Source of the DNA: Micromonospora echinospora | GTDB taxonomy: Bacteria; Actinomycetota; Actinomycetes; Mycobacteriales; Micromonosporaceae | NCBI RefSeq assembly: GCF_014203425.1 | Contig: NZ_JACHJC010000001.1 | Coordinates: forward strand, 6,151,001-6,215,000 | Direction of reading: 5' to 3' | DNA: 64,000 bases | Shown here: positions 45,565-54,931 of the stretch, piece after piece | How positions within the stretch are numbered: the stretch's first letter is position 1 | Layout: every line of letters begins with the position of its first letter | The notes under the pieces: generated by a model | What the model saw: the letters and a program-made list of their open reading frames with translations, nothing else | The model's database searches: none | Told to the model about the DNA's origin: nothing | Program-made: the position numbers and the translations under genes

Positions 45565-47661
45565 ATGCCGCAGCCGCAGCCGGGGGCGGGCCGGCCGGCC
45601 GACGGGGCCGAGGAGCCGACCGTCACCGAGCAGGCCACCGCCGTCGACACCGAGGACGCCACCGGCGCCTCCGCTCCGGCGTCGCCGCCCGCAGCGCCGG
45701 GAGCCGCCGCACCCGAAGGCCAGCCGTCCGCCACGCCGGACGCCGCCGCGGCGCCCGGGGACCAGCCGCCCGAAGCCTCACCGACAGGCGCTCCCGCCGA
45801 TGCGCAGGCGCCCACCGAGCCCGCCGCCGCGCCTCCGCACGACGCGCTCCCGCAGCCGCGGACCACCGAGGCCGAGACGCCCACGAACGAGGTCGACGCC
45901 ACCGCACCCGAGACGCCCACGGACAAGGTCGAGCCCACCGGCACCGAGAAGCCCACCGAGAAGGTCCAGCCCATCGAGACCGAGACGCCCACCGAAAAGG
46001 TCCAGCCCGCCGGAACCGAGACGCCCACCGACGAGGTCCGGTCCACCGCGACCGAAACGGCCACGGACAGGGCTGCGACCCCCGCTGCCGGCACCGCGCC
46101 GCCCGCCGACAGCGCTGACGCCCCGGCAACCGACGCCGAAACGCCGGCCGAGAACGCCGGAACAACTGCCGAGACCGCCGCGGCGCCGACCGAGAACGCC
46201 GCAGTGCCGACCGAGACGGCCGAAACGCCGGCCGAGACCACCGCGACAGCCGCCGGCGGGACCGACACCGTCCCGCAGGTGTCGGTCCCGCGGGCCCGGG
46301 GGTCGGCCCCGGTGCCGGGCCGGACCACACCCGTCCCCACCCCCCGGACCGCCCGCCAGCCGGACCCGACCCGGATCGACGCGGCCCCGCAGCCACCGGC
46401 GGCCACCACCACGCCGGACCCGACCCGGATCGACGCCGCACCGCAGCCACCCCCGGCCACGCCGGACCCCACCCGGGTGGACGACGCACCGAACCCGACC
46501 CGGGTGGAGAACGCCCCGAACGTCACCCGGGTCGAGGCGCCGCGCTGGAGCGGCTCCGCCGCCGTCCCGCCACCGACGCCGAGCCGGCCCCGCTGGGGCG
46601 CGTCCGCCGAGCCCACGCCGGTGCCGCCGCTGGACTCGCCCGAGCACGCCACGCCGGTCGACCCGTGGGAGGGGGTGGACACCACCGGCTGGGAGTTGCA
46701 CGCGCCGGAGCTGCCGCCCCTGACGCCGACGCTGCCGTACACCGCGCCCTGGTCGACGCCGAACCCCCACCCGGCCCACCCGGCGCCGCCCCACCCACAG
46801 CCGCCCGCCGCCCGGCCGGTCTCCACTCCGCCGCACCACCCGGCGCACCCCGCCGCTCCGGTCGCCCGGCCGGTGTCGCCGCCGCCACATCAGCCGCCGT
46901 ACCACCCGGCCGGGCCGGCCCGGCCGGTGTCGCCACCGCCGCACGCCCCGGCGTACCCCGCCGCGCCGGCCGCCCGTCCCCTGCCACCGGCGGCGCCTCC
47001 CGCCCCGCCCCGGCCGGCGAAGCCGGGGCGGCCGCCGAAGCAGCGCCGGGGCAAGGCCGGGCCGCCGGTCGCGCCGCCACCGGGCTGGCAGCAGCCGCCC
47101 AAGCGGACCCGCCGCCGGCGCCGCTGGCCCTGGGTGCTGCTGCTCAGCATCGCGTGCTGCTGCGGCCTGCCGCTCTGGTGGTTCCAGCCGATCTCCAACC
47201 AGTACCCGGCCCGCGCCAGCCTCCCGGACCAGATCGATTCGATGCGGCTACGCCAGGACGAGCGCAGCCAGGCCGCCGCCGAGGAGCTGAAGAGCCGGGT
47301 ACGCGAGTCGAACCTGCTCGCCGAGGACACGTTCGCGGGCATCTACACGACGAGCGACGGCAAGCGGGTGACGTTGTTCGGCAGCACCGGCCTGCGGTTC
47401 AGTCCGGAGTCGGATGCCAAGGCGGAGATCGACCGCCTCGCCGGGGAGTACGCCCTGAAGGAGTCGGTGAACGTGGAGACCGGTGTCCGGGGCCGGTACG
47501 CGCGCTGCGCGGTCGGCCAGGCGGACGGCGACTCGGTGGTGGTCTGCACCTCGGCCGACCACGGCAGTCTGACCACAGGCGTGTTCACCCGGCTGTCGGT
47601 GGACGACAGCGGGCGGCTACTGAACGACCTGCGTCAGCGAGTGGTGTTGCCGAAGTCCTGA
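45565..47661 (+). CDS. Proline/threonine-rich membrane protein with extracytoplasmic domain
   Basis: This 698-residue protein has about 515 disordered N-terminal residues, including repeats of ETPT(E/D)KV and PDPTRIDAAPQPP and a proline/histidine-rich stretch. An arginine cluster and one membrane helix (WPWVLLLSIACCCGLPLWW) lie near residue 520. About 150 residues outside follow, with YARCAVGQADGDSVVVCTSADHGS. That domain is shared with the protein at 59018-59695, including two cysteines and ADHGS. I know no function; a sensor or envelope structural role is possible. ATG 45565 has GAGGAG upstream. Confidence 0.75.
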   Translation: MPQPQPGAGRPADGAEEPTVTEQATAVDTEDATGASAPASPPAAPGAAAPEGQPSATPDAAAAPGDQPPEASPTGAPADAQAPTEPAAAPPHDALPQPRTTEAETPTNEVDATAPETPTDKVEPTGTEKPTEKVQPIETETPTEKVQPAGTETPTDEVRSTATETATDRAATPAAGTAPPADSADAPATDAETPAENAGTTAETAAAPTENAAVPTETAETPAETTATAAGGTDTVPQVSVPRARGSAPVPGRTTPVPTPRTARQPDPTRIDAAPQPPAATTTPDPTRIDAAPQPPPATPDPTRVDDAPNPTRVENAPNVTRVEAPRWSGSAAVPPPTPSRPRWGASAEPTPVPPLDSPEHATPVDPWEGVDTTGWELHAPELPPLTPTLPYTAPWSTPNPHPAHPAPPHPQPPAARPVSTPPHHPAHPAAPVARPVSPPPHQPPYHPAGPARPVSPPPHAPAYPAAPAARPLPPAAPPAPPRPAKPGRPPKQRRGKAGPPVAPPPGWQQPPKRTRRRRRWPWVLLLSIACCCGLPLWWFQPISNQYPARASLPDQIDSMRLRQDERSQAAAEELKSRVRESNLLAEDTFAGIYTTSDGKRVTLFGSTGLRFSPESDAKAEIDRLAGEYALKESVNVETGVRGRYARCAVGQADGDSVVVCTSADHGSLTTGVFTRLSVDDSGRLLNDLRQRVVLPKS

Positions 47662-47665
47662 CCGC

Positions 47666-48358
47666 TCAGGCGGTCTGCTCACCGGCGGCCTGGTCGGCGC
47701 GCTTCGGGGCGTAGCGCGGGACGTACTCCTGGCCGCTGAGCTTCTGGATCTCGGCCATCATCTCGTCGGTCATCGCGCGCAGCGACGTGCGGTCGTCGGG
47801 ACGCCCGGTGAAGTCCAGCGGCTTGCCGAACTTCATCGTGATCTTGGCGCGCCCGGGTCGCGGCACCCGCGTACCGATCGGCTGGGCCTTGTCGGTGCCG
47901 GTCACGCCGACCGGGATGACCGGCACACCGGCGGCGATCGCGAGCCGGACGGTGCCGGTACGCCCACGGTAGAGCCGCCCGTCCGGCGAGCGGGTGCCCT
48001 CCGGGTAGACGGCGACCAGGTCACCGGCCTTGAGCACCGGGATCGCCGCGTCGAACGCGGTGAGTGCCGCCCGGCCGCCGGCCCGCTCGACCGGGATCGC
48101 GCCCAGCCCGGTGAGCACGAACTTGGAGAAGCCGCCCTTGAGCCCGGTGCCGTTGAAGTACTCCGACTTGGCCCAGAACGCCAGGTGGCGGGGCACCACG
48201 GTGCCGAGGAGCAACTCGTCGGCGACGGAGAGGTGGTTGCTGGCGAAGATCGCGCCGCCGGTCGCCGGGATGTGCTCCAACCCCTCCACGTGCGGACGGA
48301 AGGCCAACCGGAGCGCGGGCGCCACGGTGAGCTTGCCGATGGTGTAGAGCAGGGGCAC
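47666..48358 (-). CDS. Lysophospholipid (1-acylglycerol-3-phosphate) acyltransferase-like protein
   Basis: This 230-residue PlsC-family protein has the acyltransferase motif NHLSVADELL (NHxxxxD), then GAIPVERAGGR, the acceptor motif VYPEGTRSPDG and PVIPVGVTGT. It transfers an acyl chain to a lysophosphatidic acid or a related lipid at the inner membrane face. GTG 48356-48358 was chosen because GGAGGA precedes it and the hydrophobic VPLLYTIGKL begins there. Confidence 0.9.
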   Translation of the reverse strand: MPLLYTIGKLTVAPALRLAFRPHVEGLEHIPATGGAIFASNHLSVADELLLGTVVPRHLAFWAKSEYFNGTGLKGGFSKFVLTGLGAIPVERAGGRAALTAFDAAIPVLKAGDLVAVYPEGTRSPDGRLYRGRTGTVRLAIAAGVPVIPVGVTGTDKAQPIGTRVPRPGRAKITMKFGKPLDFTGRPDDRTSLRAMTDEMMAEIQKLSGQEYVPRYAPKRADQAAGEQTA

Positions 48359-48458
48359 GGGTCCTCCGGCGGTCGTACGTGAAACAGGCGCTGTCACGGT
48401 AGCCGACGCGGCCGTCCGCCACCGAGCGGGTGGCCCGCAGTCCACTCGCTGGGGCTGG

Positions 48459-48490
48459 GCCCTCCCCCACCCGCAGGGGTGGGGGAGGGC
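48459..48490 (-). terminator. Hairpin terminator after ileS
   Basis: GCCCTCCCCCACCC at 48459-48472 pairs perfectly with GGGTGGGGGAGGGC at 48477-48490 around a 4-base loop, 11 bases after the ileS stop. Confidence 0.85.
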
Positions 48491-48501
48491 ACCCGGTCCG
48501 C

Positions 48502-51500
48502 TCAGACCTTCCGGACCGTCACTGTGACCCGCTCGCCGTCGCCGGCTTCGCCGGCGAAGCCGTCGAGGCCCTCGGCGAAGTCGATGCTGTCGGCCAGCAC
48601 CTCACGGGCCACGAACTCGGTGTACGCGGCGATCGCCGCGCGTACCTCCTCGGAGGCGGAGACGGCCACCGTGATCCGGTCCGAGACGTCCAGGTCGGCG
48701 TCACGGCGGGCCTGCTGCACCACCCGGACCACGTCCCGGGCCAGCCCTTCGGCGGCCAGTTCCGGCGTCACCTCGGTGTCCAGCACGACCACGCCCTCAC
48801 CGCCGGGCAGCGGCGCGGAGTGCTCCGCGTCGGCGGCGACCAGGCGCAGCTCGTACTCGCCCTCGGCGAGGGTGACCCCGGCGGCGACCGGGGCGCCGTC
48901 GCGCAGCTCCCACTCCCCCGCCTTGACCGCCTTGATCACCTGCTGGACGGCCTTGCCGACGCGCGGGCCGAGCGCCCGCGGCACCACCGTGAGGACCTGC
49001 TGGCAGTACGCGGACACCTCGTCGCTGAGCACGACCTCCTTCACGTTGACCTCGTCGGCGACCAGGTCGGCGAAGGGCCGCAGCTGGGCCGCGACGGGCG
49101 AGGCCACTGTCAGCTTCGCCAGCGGCAGCCGTACCCGCAGGCCCTTGGCCTTGCGCAGGGACAGCGCCGCCGAGGCGACCGCCCGGACGTTGTCCATCGC
49201 GGAGACCAGCTCGTGGTCGGCCGGGAACTCGTCCGCCTGCGGCCAGTCGGTCAGGTGCACCGAACGCTCGCCGGTCAGCCCGCGCCAGATCTCCTCGGCG
49301 GTCAGCGGCACCAGCGGCGCCACCACCCGGCACAGCGTCTCCAGCACTGTCGAGAGCGTGTCGAACGCGTCCGCGTCCCCGGCCCAGAACCGGTCCCGGG
49401 ACCGGCGCACGTACCAGTTGGTGAGCGCGTCCAGGTAGGACCGCACGGTGGCGCACGCGCCGGAGATGTCGTACGCGTCCATCTGCGCGCCGACGGTCGC
49501 CACCAGCTCGTTCGTCTTCGCCAGCACGTACCGGTCGAGCACGTGCGTGGAGTCGGTGCGGCGACGCGCGGTGTAGCCGTCGGCGTTGGCGTAGAGCGAG
49601 AAGAAGTACCAGACGTTCCACAGCGGCAGCAGCACCTGGCGAACCGCGTCCCGGATGCCCGACTCGGTGACCGCCATGTCGCCGCCGCGCAGCACCGGCG
49701 AGGACATCAGCATCCACCGCATCGCGTCCGACCCGTAGGAGTCGAACACGTGGTAGACGTCCGGGTAGTTGCGCAGGCTCTTGGACATCTTGCGTCCGTC
49801 CGAGCCGAGCAGGATGCCGTGGCTGAGGCAGTTGCGGAACGCCGGCCTGTCGAACAGCGCGGTGGCCAGCACGTGCATGGTGTAGAACCAGCCGCGGGTC
49901 TGCCCGATGTACTCGACGATGAAGTCACCCGGGTAGTGGTGCTCGAACCACTCGCGGTTCTCGAACGGGTAGTGCACCTGGGCGAACGGCATCGAGCCGG
50001 ACTCGAACCAGCAGTCCAGCACCTCCGGCACCCGGCGCATCATCGACTTGCCCGTCGGGTCGTCCGGGTTGGGGCGGACCAGGTCGTCCACCGCCGGCCG
50101 GTGCAGGTCGGTCAGGCGTACGCCGAAGTCGCGCTCGATGTCGGCCAGCGAGCCGTACACGTCCACCCGCGGGTAGTTCGGGTCGTCGGAGCGCCACACC
50201 GGGATCGGCGAGCCCCAGAACCGGTTCCGGCTGATCGACCAGTCGCGGGCGTTCGCCAGCCACTTGCCGAACGAGCCGTCCTTGATGTGGCCGGGCGTCC
50301 AGTTGATCTGCTGGTTCAGCTCGACCATCCGGTCCTTGAACTTCGTCACCGCGACGAACCACGACGACACCGCCTTGTAGACCAGCGGGGTGTCGCAGCG
50401 CCAGCAGTGCGGGTACGAGTGGGTGTACGTGTCCTGCCGCAGCACCACCCCCCGCTCCTTCAGCTCCCGGATCACCGGCTTGTTCACGTCGAAGACCTGC
50501 TCGCCCTGGTACGGCGGCACCAGCGCGGTGAACCGGGTGTGGTCGTCCACCGTCACGATGGTCGGGATGCCCGCGGCGTTGCAGACGTTCTGGTCGTCCT
50601 CACCGAACGCCGGGGCGAGGTGGACGATCCCGGTGCCGTCCTCGGTGGTGACGAAGTCCGCGCCGAGCACCTGGTAGGCGTTCTCCCCGGCCGGCTCGAC
50701 CAGGAAGTCGAACAGCGGCGTGTAGCGGCGTCCGGCCAGGTCGCGGCCGTACACGGTGCCGACCTGCTCGTACCCCTCCAGCTCCTTGGCGTACGCGCCG
50801 AGGCGCGCCGCGCCGACGACGTAGCGCTCGCCGTCGCGTTCCAGCACGGCGTACTCGATGTCGGGGCCGACGGCGAGCGCCAGGTTGGACGGCAGCGTCC
50901 ACGGCGTGGTGGTCCAGACGCCCAGCTTGACGGGGCCGCGCAGCAGCTCCGGCGCGTTCTCGTCGGCGGTCAGCCCGAACCAGACGGTGAGCGTCGGGTC
51001 GTGCCGGTCCCGGTAGACGTCGTCCATCCGGGTCTCGGTGTTCGACAGCGGGGTCTCGCACCGCCAGCAGTACGCCAGCACGCGGAAGCCCTCGTAGACC
51101 AGGCCCTTGTCGTGCAGGGTCTTGAAGGCCCACATGACGCTTTCCATGTAGTCCAGGTCGAGCGTCTTGTAGTCGTTGGCGAAGTCGACCCAGCGGGCCT
51201 GCCGGGTGACGTACCGCTCCCAGTCGTGGGTGAACTCCAGCACCGACGTGCGGCAGGCCTCGTTGAACCGGGCCACGCCGAGGTCGAGGATCTCCGCCTT
51301 GCTGGTGATGCCGAGCTGCTTCTCGGCCACCACCTCGGCGGGCAGGCCGTGGCAGTCCCAGCCGAACCGGCGCTCGACGCGCCGGCCGCGCATGGTCTGG
51401 TAGCGCGGCACCACGTCCTTGACGTAGCCGGTGAACAGGTGGCCGTAGTGCGGCAGGCCGTTGGCGAACGGCGGGCCGTCGTAGAAGACGTACTCGTTCT

Positions 51501-51648
51501 CGCCGTCGCGGCCGGCGTCGCGGGCCTCGACTGACGCCTCGAAGGTCTTGTCGGCCGTCCAGTGCTCCAGCACCCGGCGCTCGACCGCGGGCAGGTCCGG
51601 GCTCGCCGGGACACCGGCGCCGGTCGGGTCGTGCAACGGATAGGCCAT
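48502..51648 (-). CDS. ileS: Isoleucyl-tRNA synthetase
   Basis: This 1048-residue class I synthetase has the HIGH-type motif [12 protein letters not shown] near residue 65, the editing domain, and the KMSKS motif ([13 protein letters not shown]) near residue 615. The length and the hydrophobic-rich C-terminal domain fit the longer eukaryotic-like IleRS clade common in actinobacteria, which tends to be mupirocin-resistant; that last point is inference. Translation is very probably controlled by the T-box leader directly upstream. Confidence 0.97.
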   Translation of the reverse strand: MAYPLHDPTGAGVPASPDLPAVERRVLEHWTADKTFEASVEARDAGRDGENEYVFYDGPPFANGLPHYGHLFTGYVKDVVPRYQTMRGRRVERRFGWDCHGLPAEVVAEKQLGITSKAEILDLGVARFNEACRTSVLEFTHDWERYVTRQARWVDFANDYKTLDLDYMESVMWAFKTLHDKGLVYEGFRVLAYCWRCETPLSNTETRMDDVYRDRHDPTLTVWFGLTADENAPELLRGPVKLGVWTTTPWTLPSNLALAVGPDIEYAVLERDGERYVVGAARLGAYAKELEGYEQVGTVYGRDLAGRRYTPLFDFLVEPAGENAYQVLGADFVTTEDGTGIVHLAPAFGEDDQNVCNAAGIPTIVTVDDHTRFTALVPPYQGEQVFDVNKPVIRELKERGVVLRQDTYTHSYPHCWRCDTPLVYKAVSSWFVAVTKFKDRMVELNQQINWTPGHIKDGSFGKWLANARDWSISRNRFWGSPIPVWRSDDPNYPRVDVYGSLADIERDFGVRLTDLHRPAVDDLVRPNPDDPTGKSMMRRVPEVLDCWFESGSMPFAQVHYPFENREWFEHHYPGDFIVEYIGQTRGWFYTMHVLATALFDRPAFRNCLSHGILLGSDGRKMSKSLRNYPDVYHVFDSYGSDAMRWMLMSSPVLRGGDMAVTESGIRDAVRQVLLPLWNVWYFFSLYANADGYTARRRTDSTHVLDRYVLAKTNELVATVGAQMDAYDISGACATVRSYLDALTNWYVRRSRDRFWAGDADAFDTLSTVLETLCRVVAPLVPLTAEEIWRGLTGERSVHLTDWPQADEFPADHELVSAMDNVRAVASAALSLRKAKGLRVRLPLAKLTVASPVAAQLRPFADLVADEVNVKEVVLSDEVSAYCQQVLTVVPRALGPRVGKAVQQVIKAVKAGEWELRDGAPVAAGVTLAEGEYELRLVAADAEHSAPLPGGEGVVVLDTEVTPELAAEGLARDVVRVVQQARRDADLDVSDRITVAVSASEEVRAAIAAYTEFVAREVLADSIDFAEGLDGFAGEAGDGERVTVTVRKV

Positions 51649-51659
51649 CGCCTGTCGCT

Positions 51660-51892
51660 CTCCCTCAGCAGCTCACTCGTCCGTGGTCTGCGAGGACGAG
51701 CCGAAGCCGGTACGCCGTGACCGGCGTCCGGGCGTGGCCCGCGGTACCACCCCGCTTGGCGGCCGAGGTGCGACCGCCCGCTCGTTGGCCGGCTGTGACG
51801 GGCCGTCCCGTCCGGTTCTACTGGGCCGGTCACCCGGCTGTTCTTCCGGAGGCTCACCGGTGATGGCCGGGTCGTCGCCTGTGCGCCCAAGC
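51660..51892 (-). promoter_or_regulatory. T-box riboswitch in the ileS leader
   Basis: On the minus strand the leader carries an ATC isoleucine codon at 51862-51864 in a stem I context (CCGGCCATCACCGGTGAGCC). The T-box sequence GGGGTGGTACCGCGG is at 51739-51753, and TGGT can pair with the tRNA end. A hairpin of GGCTCGTCC with GGACGAG follows shortly before the ribosome binding site GAGGGAGAG. This is the arrangement of actinobacterial translational T-boxes, in which uncharged isoleucine tRNA frees the ribosome binding site. The rest of the 394-base gap to the AhpD-like gene holds no recognised gene. Confidence 0.93.
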
Positions 51893-52042
51893 GTACTCGA
51901 CCCCCCACCCCTCCCGCCTCCGACTATCTCCCCTTCCCCGTCTCACCCGGCGATCATGACCACCGTCACACCGCCGACGCGTCACACCGCGCCCGCCGTG
52001 CCCCGTCCTGTGCGCGTATCCGATTTTCTCAAGGAGGCGGCG

Positions 52043-52483
52043 ATGAGCCGGATGGACATGGCGGCGGTGGCGCCCGAGGCGTACCAGGCCGTGCTGGGCC
52101 TGGAGAAGTACGTCCGGACGAACGTGGACCACACCGTGCTGGAACTGGTGAAGCTGCGGGCGTCGATGCTCAACGGCTGCGCGTTCTGCGTGGACATGCA
52201 CAGCCGGGAGGCGCTGGGGGCCGGGGAGGACAGCCGCCGGCTGTTCGGGGTCTCGGCGTGGCGCGAGGCGCCGTTCTTCGACGAGCGGGAGCGGGCCGCG
52301 CTGGCCCTCACCGACGCGGTGACCCGGCTCGGCGAGCACGGCGTGCCGGACGACGTCTGGGACGCCGCGGCGAAGGTGTGGTCGGAGAAGGAACTGGCCG
52401 ACCTGGTGGTGGCGATCGCCACCATCAACGTGTGGAACCGGGTCGCGGTGACCTGCCGGACGCAGCCGCCGACGCAGGTCTGA
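52043..52483 (+). CDS. AhpD-like carboxymuconolactone decarboxylase family protein
   Basis: This 146-residue protein has the AhpD redox motif LNGCAFCVDMHSREA with Cys46, Cys49 and His53. The cysteine pair reduces peroxides or other partners. ATG 52043 has AAGGAGG six to seven bases upstream; the much longer open frame upstream runs through the ileS T-box and is not coding. It is divergent from ileS and convergent with ndk. Confidence 0.9.
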   Translation: MSRMDMAAVAPEAYQAVLGLEKYVRTNVDHTVLELVKLRASMLNGCAFCVDMHSREALGAGEDSRRLFGVSAWREAPFFDERERAALALTDAVTRLGEHGVPDDVWDAAAKVWSEKELADLVVAIATINVWNRVAVTCRTQPPTQV

Positions 52484-52498
52484 TCGCCGACACACGAA

Positions 52499-52530
52499 GG
52501 CCCCGGTCCCGCCAGGAGCGGGCCGGGGCC
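52499..52530. terminator. Bidirectional hairpin between the AhpD-like gene and ndk
   Basis: GGCCCCGGTCCCGC pairs with GCGGGCCGGGGCC with one bulge, between two convergent stop codons, 16 and 14 bases away respectively. Confidence 0.8.
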
Positions 52531-52543
52531 GCCGGCGCGTCGG

Positions 52544-52969
52544 TCAGGCCAGCTCGGGGAACCAGAGCGCGATCTCGCGCTTGGCGCTGTCCGCCGAGTC
52601 GGAGGCGTGCACCAGGTTCTCCCGGTTCGACAGCGACAGGTCGCCCCGGATCGTGCCGGCGGCGGCCTTGCGGCCGTCGGTGCTGCCGATCATCGCGCGC
52701 ACCACCTCGATCACCTGGTCGCCGGAGAGCACCAGCGCCACCAGCGGGCCACTGGTCATGAACGTCTTCAGCGGCGGGTAGAACGGCTTGTCGACGTGCT
52801 CGGCGTAGTGCTGGTCGGCGAAGTCGCCGTCCATGCTCCGGCTCACCATCGCGTCGATCCGCAGGCCCTTGCGCTCGAAACGGGACAGGATCTCGCCCAC
52901 CAGACCGCGGCGCACCGCGTCGGGCTTGATCAGTACGAGCGTCCGCTCGTCCGGGCTGCTGCTGGACAC
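52544..52969 (-). CDS. ndk: Nucleoside-diphosphate kinase
   Basis: This 141-residue enzyme equilibrates nucleoside triphosphates. TLVLIKPDAVRRGLVGEIL is near the N-terminus and the phosphorylated histidine is in NLVHASDS near residue 120. GTG 52967-52969 follows GGAGGAAACC. In many actinobacteria ndk is next to folC and a DUF4233 gene; here the VOC-domain membrane protein gene stands in between on the other strand. Confidence 0.97.
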   Translation of the reverse strand: MSSSSPDERTLVLIKPDAVRRGLVGEILSRFERKGLRIDAMVSRSMDGDFADQHYAEHVDKPFYPPLKTFMTSGPLVALVLSGDQVIEVVRAMIGSTDGRKAAAGTIRGDLSLSNRENLVHASDSADSAKREIALWFPELA

Positions 52970-53113
52970 GCTGGTTTCCTCCTGCGCACTCAAACGGGGT
53001 CGGCTGGGTACGGTCAGCGTAGCGACCCGGTCCCGGCGCCGGCGCGGCGGCTGCGTCTTCCCTGGCCCGCCGTGGCGGCCTAGCCTGGCCCTGGAACCCC
53101 TGGGAGGTCCACT

Positions 53114-54442
53114 GTGGCGAATGGCGGGAACCGCACTATCGCGCCGGTGCGCAAACTGATCGGCGCGGTGCTGGGCACCGTCGCCACCTTCGTGACGGTG
53201 TTCGGGCTGGGCATGACCAGCTGGGCCATCGTCGCGCTCGGCGTCGCGCTGCTGGTGCTGGCGATCGCGCTGGCCACGGTACGCGGCGGCGGCCGCACCT
53301 GGGTGATCGGGCTGGGCCACGTGCACAGCGCCTCCGAACCACCCACCCAGTACGCGTTCGGCCGCTGCGAGCTGCAACTGGTGATCGACGCGCCCGGACT
53401 GCCGCCCCGCTCCAAGAAGATCATCGAGCCGCGGGTGCCGGTCGCCAAGTGGCCCTCGCTGGGCCAGGCGCTGCCGGTCCGGGTGGCGCTGGACGACCAG
53501 CGCCACGTGCGCGTCCTCTGGGACGAGGTGCCCACCCACGCGGAGACCGCCGCCGCGGTGGCCGACCTGCCCCCCGAGTACGACGCCCCGGACCCGCTGG
53601 ACGAGCCGCTGATCGCGCACGAGGCGCCGCCGTGGGCCGGGCGCGCGCCCGAGGACGACTTCCGCGACGACTACCCGCCCGCGCCGGACCCGTACCTGGA
53701 CGACGTCCCGCCGCGGGCCGAGGAGCGCGAGCCGGTGGTGCTGCACCAGAGCCCCAGCGGCCGGATGGTGCTGGAGGGGCAACTTGTCGAACCGGCCGCC
53801 GCCGGTCCGCTCCCCCGCCGCGCCCCGGCGCCCCGCGCCCCCGCCGAGGAGCCGATCGGCGACCCGGAACCCGACAGCACGCGCGCCGGCGCCGCGGCGG
53901 CCGACACCGTGTCCGTCGAGACCGTGCCCGACCCGATCGACGTGCCGCTGGACGACCCCTCGGACGTGCCCCGGCGCTCCGACACGCCGCCCACCGCCGA
54001 GGAACTGGACGAGGCCATCTTCGGCCCGGCCGGCTCGGCAGGCACGGCCGAGCCGGACGAGCTGGGCAGCCCCATCAGCGGCGTCGGCATCACCCTGCTC
54101 GTCACCGACCTGGACCGGTCCCTCGACTTCTACCGCGAACTCGGCTTCGACGAACTGGACCGGGGCGAGGGCAACGCCGTGCTCTCCTCCGGGCCGACCC
54201 GGCTGGTGCTGCGCCGGGTCACCGGCGCCGCCCCGATCAGCCGCCGCCTGGTGCACGTCAACCTGGAGGTGGGCGACATCCAGGGCGCGTACGAGCGGCT
54301 GCGCGAATCAGGCGTCCGGTTCACGTACGCGCCGCGCGTGGTGAACCGGGGCACCAAGCTGGAGGTGTGGGCCGCGGCCTTCCGCGACCCCGACGGCCAC
54401 GGCGTAGCCCTGACCCAGTGGCGCTCACTCGCCGACGCCTGA
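53114..54442 (+). CDS. Membrane protein with C-terminal glyoxalase/VOC domain
   Basis: This 442-residue protein starts at GTG 53114 behind GGGAGG. Two membrane helices are at the N-terminus (IGAVLGTVATFVTVFGLG and AIVALGVALLVLAIALATV). A small beta-rich region (RCELQLVIDAPGLPPRS) is followed by about 170 acidic, proline-rich residues. A VOC-type half-domain ends the protein: GITLLVTDLDRSLDFYRELG, HVNLEVGDIQGAYERL and FRDPDGHGVALTQ. The combination is unusual. The final glutamine, not glutamate, in the metal position suggests a binding rather than glyoxalase role. The gene interrupts the ndk-DUF4233-folC order. Confidence 0.82.
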   Translation: MANGGNRTIAPVRKLIGAVLGTVATFVTVFGLGMTSWAIVALGVALLVLAIALATVRGGGRTWVIGLGHVHSASEPPTQYAFGRCELQLVIDAPGLPPRSKKIIEPRVPVAKWPSLGQALPVRVALDDQRHVRVLWDEVPTHAETAAAVADLPPEYDAPDPLDEPLIAHEAPPWAGRAPEDDFRDDYPPAPDPYLDDVPPRAEEREPVVLHQSPSGRMVLEGQLVEPAAAGPLPRRAPAPRAPAEEPIGDPEPDSTRAGAAAADTVSVETVPDPIDVPLDDPSDVPRRSDTPPTAEELDEAIFGPAGSAGTAEPDELGSPISGVGITLLVTDLDRSLDFYRELGFDELDRGEGNAVLSSGPTRLVLRRVTGAAPISRRLVHVNLEVGDIQGAYERLRESGVRFTYAPRVVNRGTKLEVWAAAFRDPDGHGVALTQWRSLADA

Positions 54443-54445
54443 GGT

Positions 54446-54500
54446 GTAAGGAAGGGCCCCTTCTTAACGCCTCAGGTAGAGGAAGGGGCCCTTCTTAACA
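54446..54500. repeat. Pair of AAGGAAGGGCCCC elements between convergent genes
   Basis: TAAGGAAGGGCCCCTTCTTA at 54446-54465 and GAGGAAGGGGCCCTTCTTA at 54479-54497 are two near-palindromic units that also pair with each other. They follow the VOC-protein stop codon by 3 bases and precede the convergent DUF4233 stop by 30. The same family is at 29823-29869. They probably serve as a terminator in both directions. Confidence 0.85.
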
Positions 54501-54526
54501 CGCGGAACCGCGCCGCGGCGCGGCGT

Positions 54527-54931
54527 TCAGCCGAGGATGACCCGCCGCACGTGCAGCGCGTACGCCCACACCAGCGCGAACATCACCCCGAGCGCGAACA
54601 GCGACCAGTGCAGCAGCCCGGAGAGCAGCAGCAGACCCTGGAGTACGGTGCCGGCGTGCCACGCCCACGGGCGGCGCATCATGCCGGCCAGCACCACGCA
54701 GGCGACCGCCAGCGCCACGATCGCGCCGATCGCCGCGCCGCTCAGGTCACCGCCGACCACCCGGATCGGCTGGATGGCCAGCAACAGCACCAGCGCCTCC
54801 AGCGCCATCGTGCCGGCGCCCAGCCCGCGTACGGCCTTGTCCGGGTTCCGCAGGCCGGACCGGCGCTCGCCGCCCACCTGTTCCGGACCGGCCGACTGGT
54901 CCGCGTCCGGGCGCTGCTGCGGGCCGGTCAT
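54527..54931 (-). CDS. DUF4233 domain-containing membrane protein
   Basis: This 134-residue protein has about four membrane helices. It begins with a polar tail, then RNPDKAVRGLGAGTMALEAL and LLHWSLFALGVMFALVWAYA, as in DUF4233. Its ATG overlaps the folC stop (ATGA), a coupling conserved among actinobacteria. The function is unknown; a link to folate or nucleotide metabolism is suggested only by position. Confidence 0.9.
   Translation of the reverse strand: MTGPQQRPDADQSAGPEQVGGERRSGLRNPDKAVRGLGAGTMALEALVLLLAIQPIRVVGGDLSGAAIGAIVALAVACVVLAGMMRRPWAWHAGTVLQGLLLLSGLLHWSLFALGVMFALVWAYALHVRRVILG

Noticed and set aside
45360..46826. N-terminal extension of about 490 residues to the TIGR03960 frame
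   Set aside because: The extension is valine-, glycine- and serine-rich and antisense to the proline-rich membrane protein gene; family homology begins at ATG 45359.
48430..51534. 1034-residue open frame opposite ileS
   Set aside because: It is antisense to a certain ileS gene, and the composition is that of a shadow frame.
51683..52042. 120-residue N-terminal extension of the AhpD-like gene
   Set aside because: It runs through the ileS T-box leader; a strong ribosome binding site marks ATG 52043 as the start.
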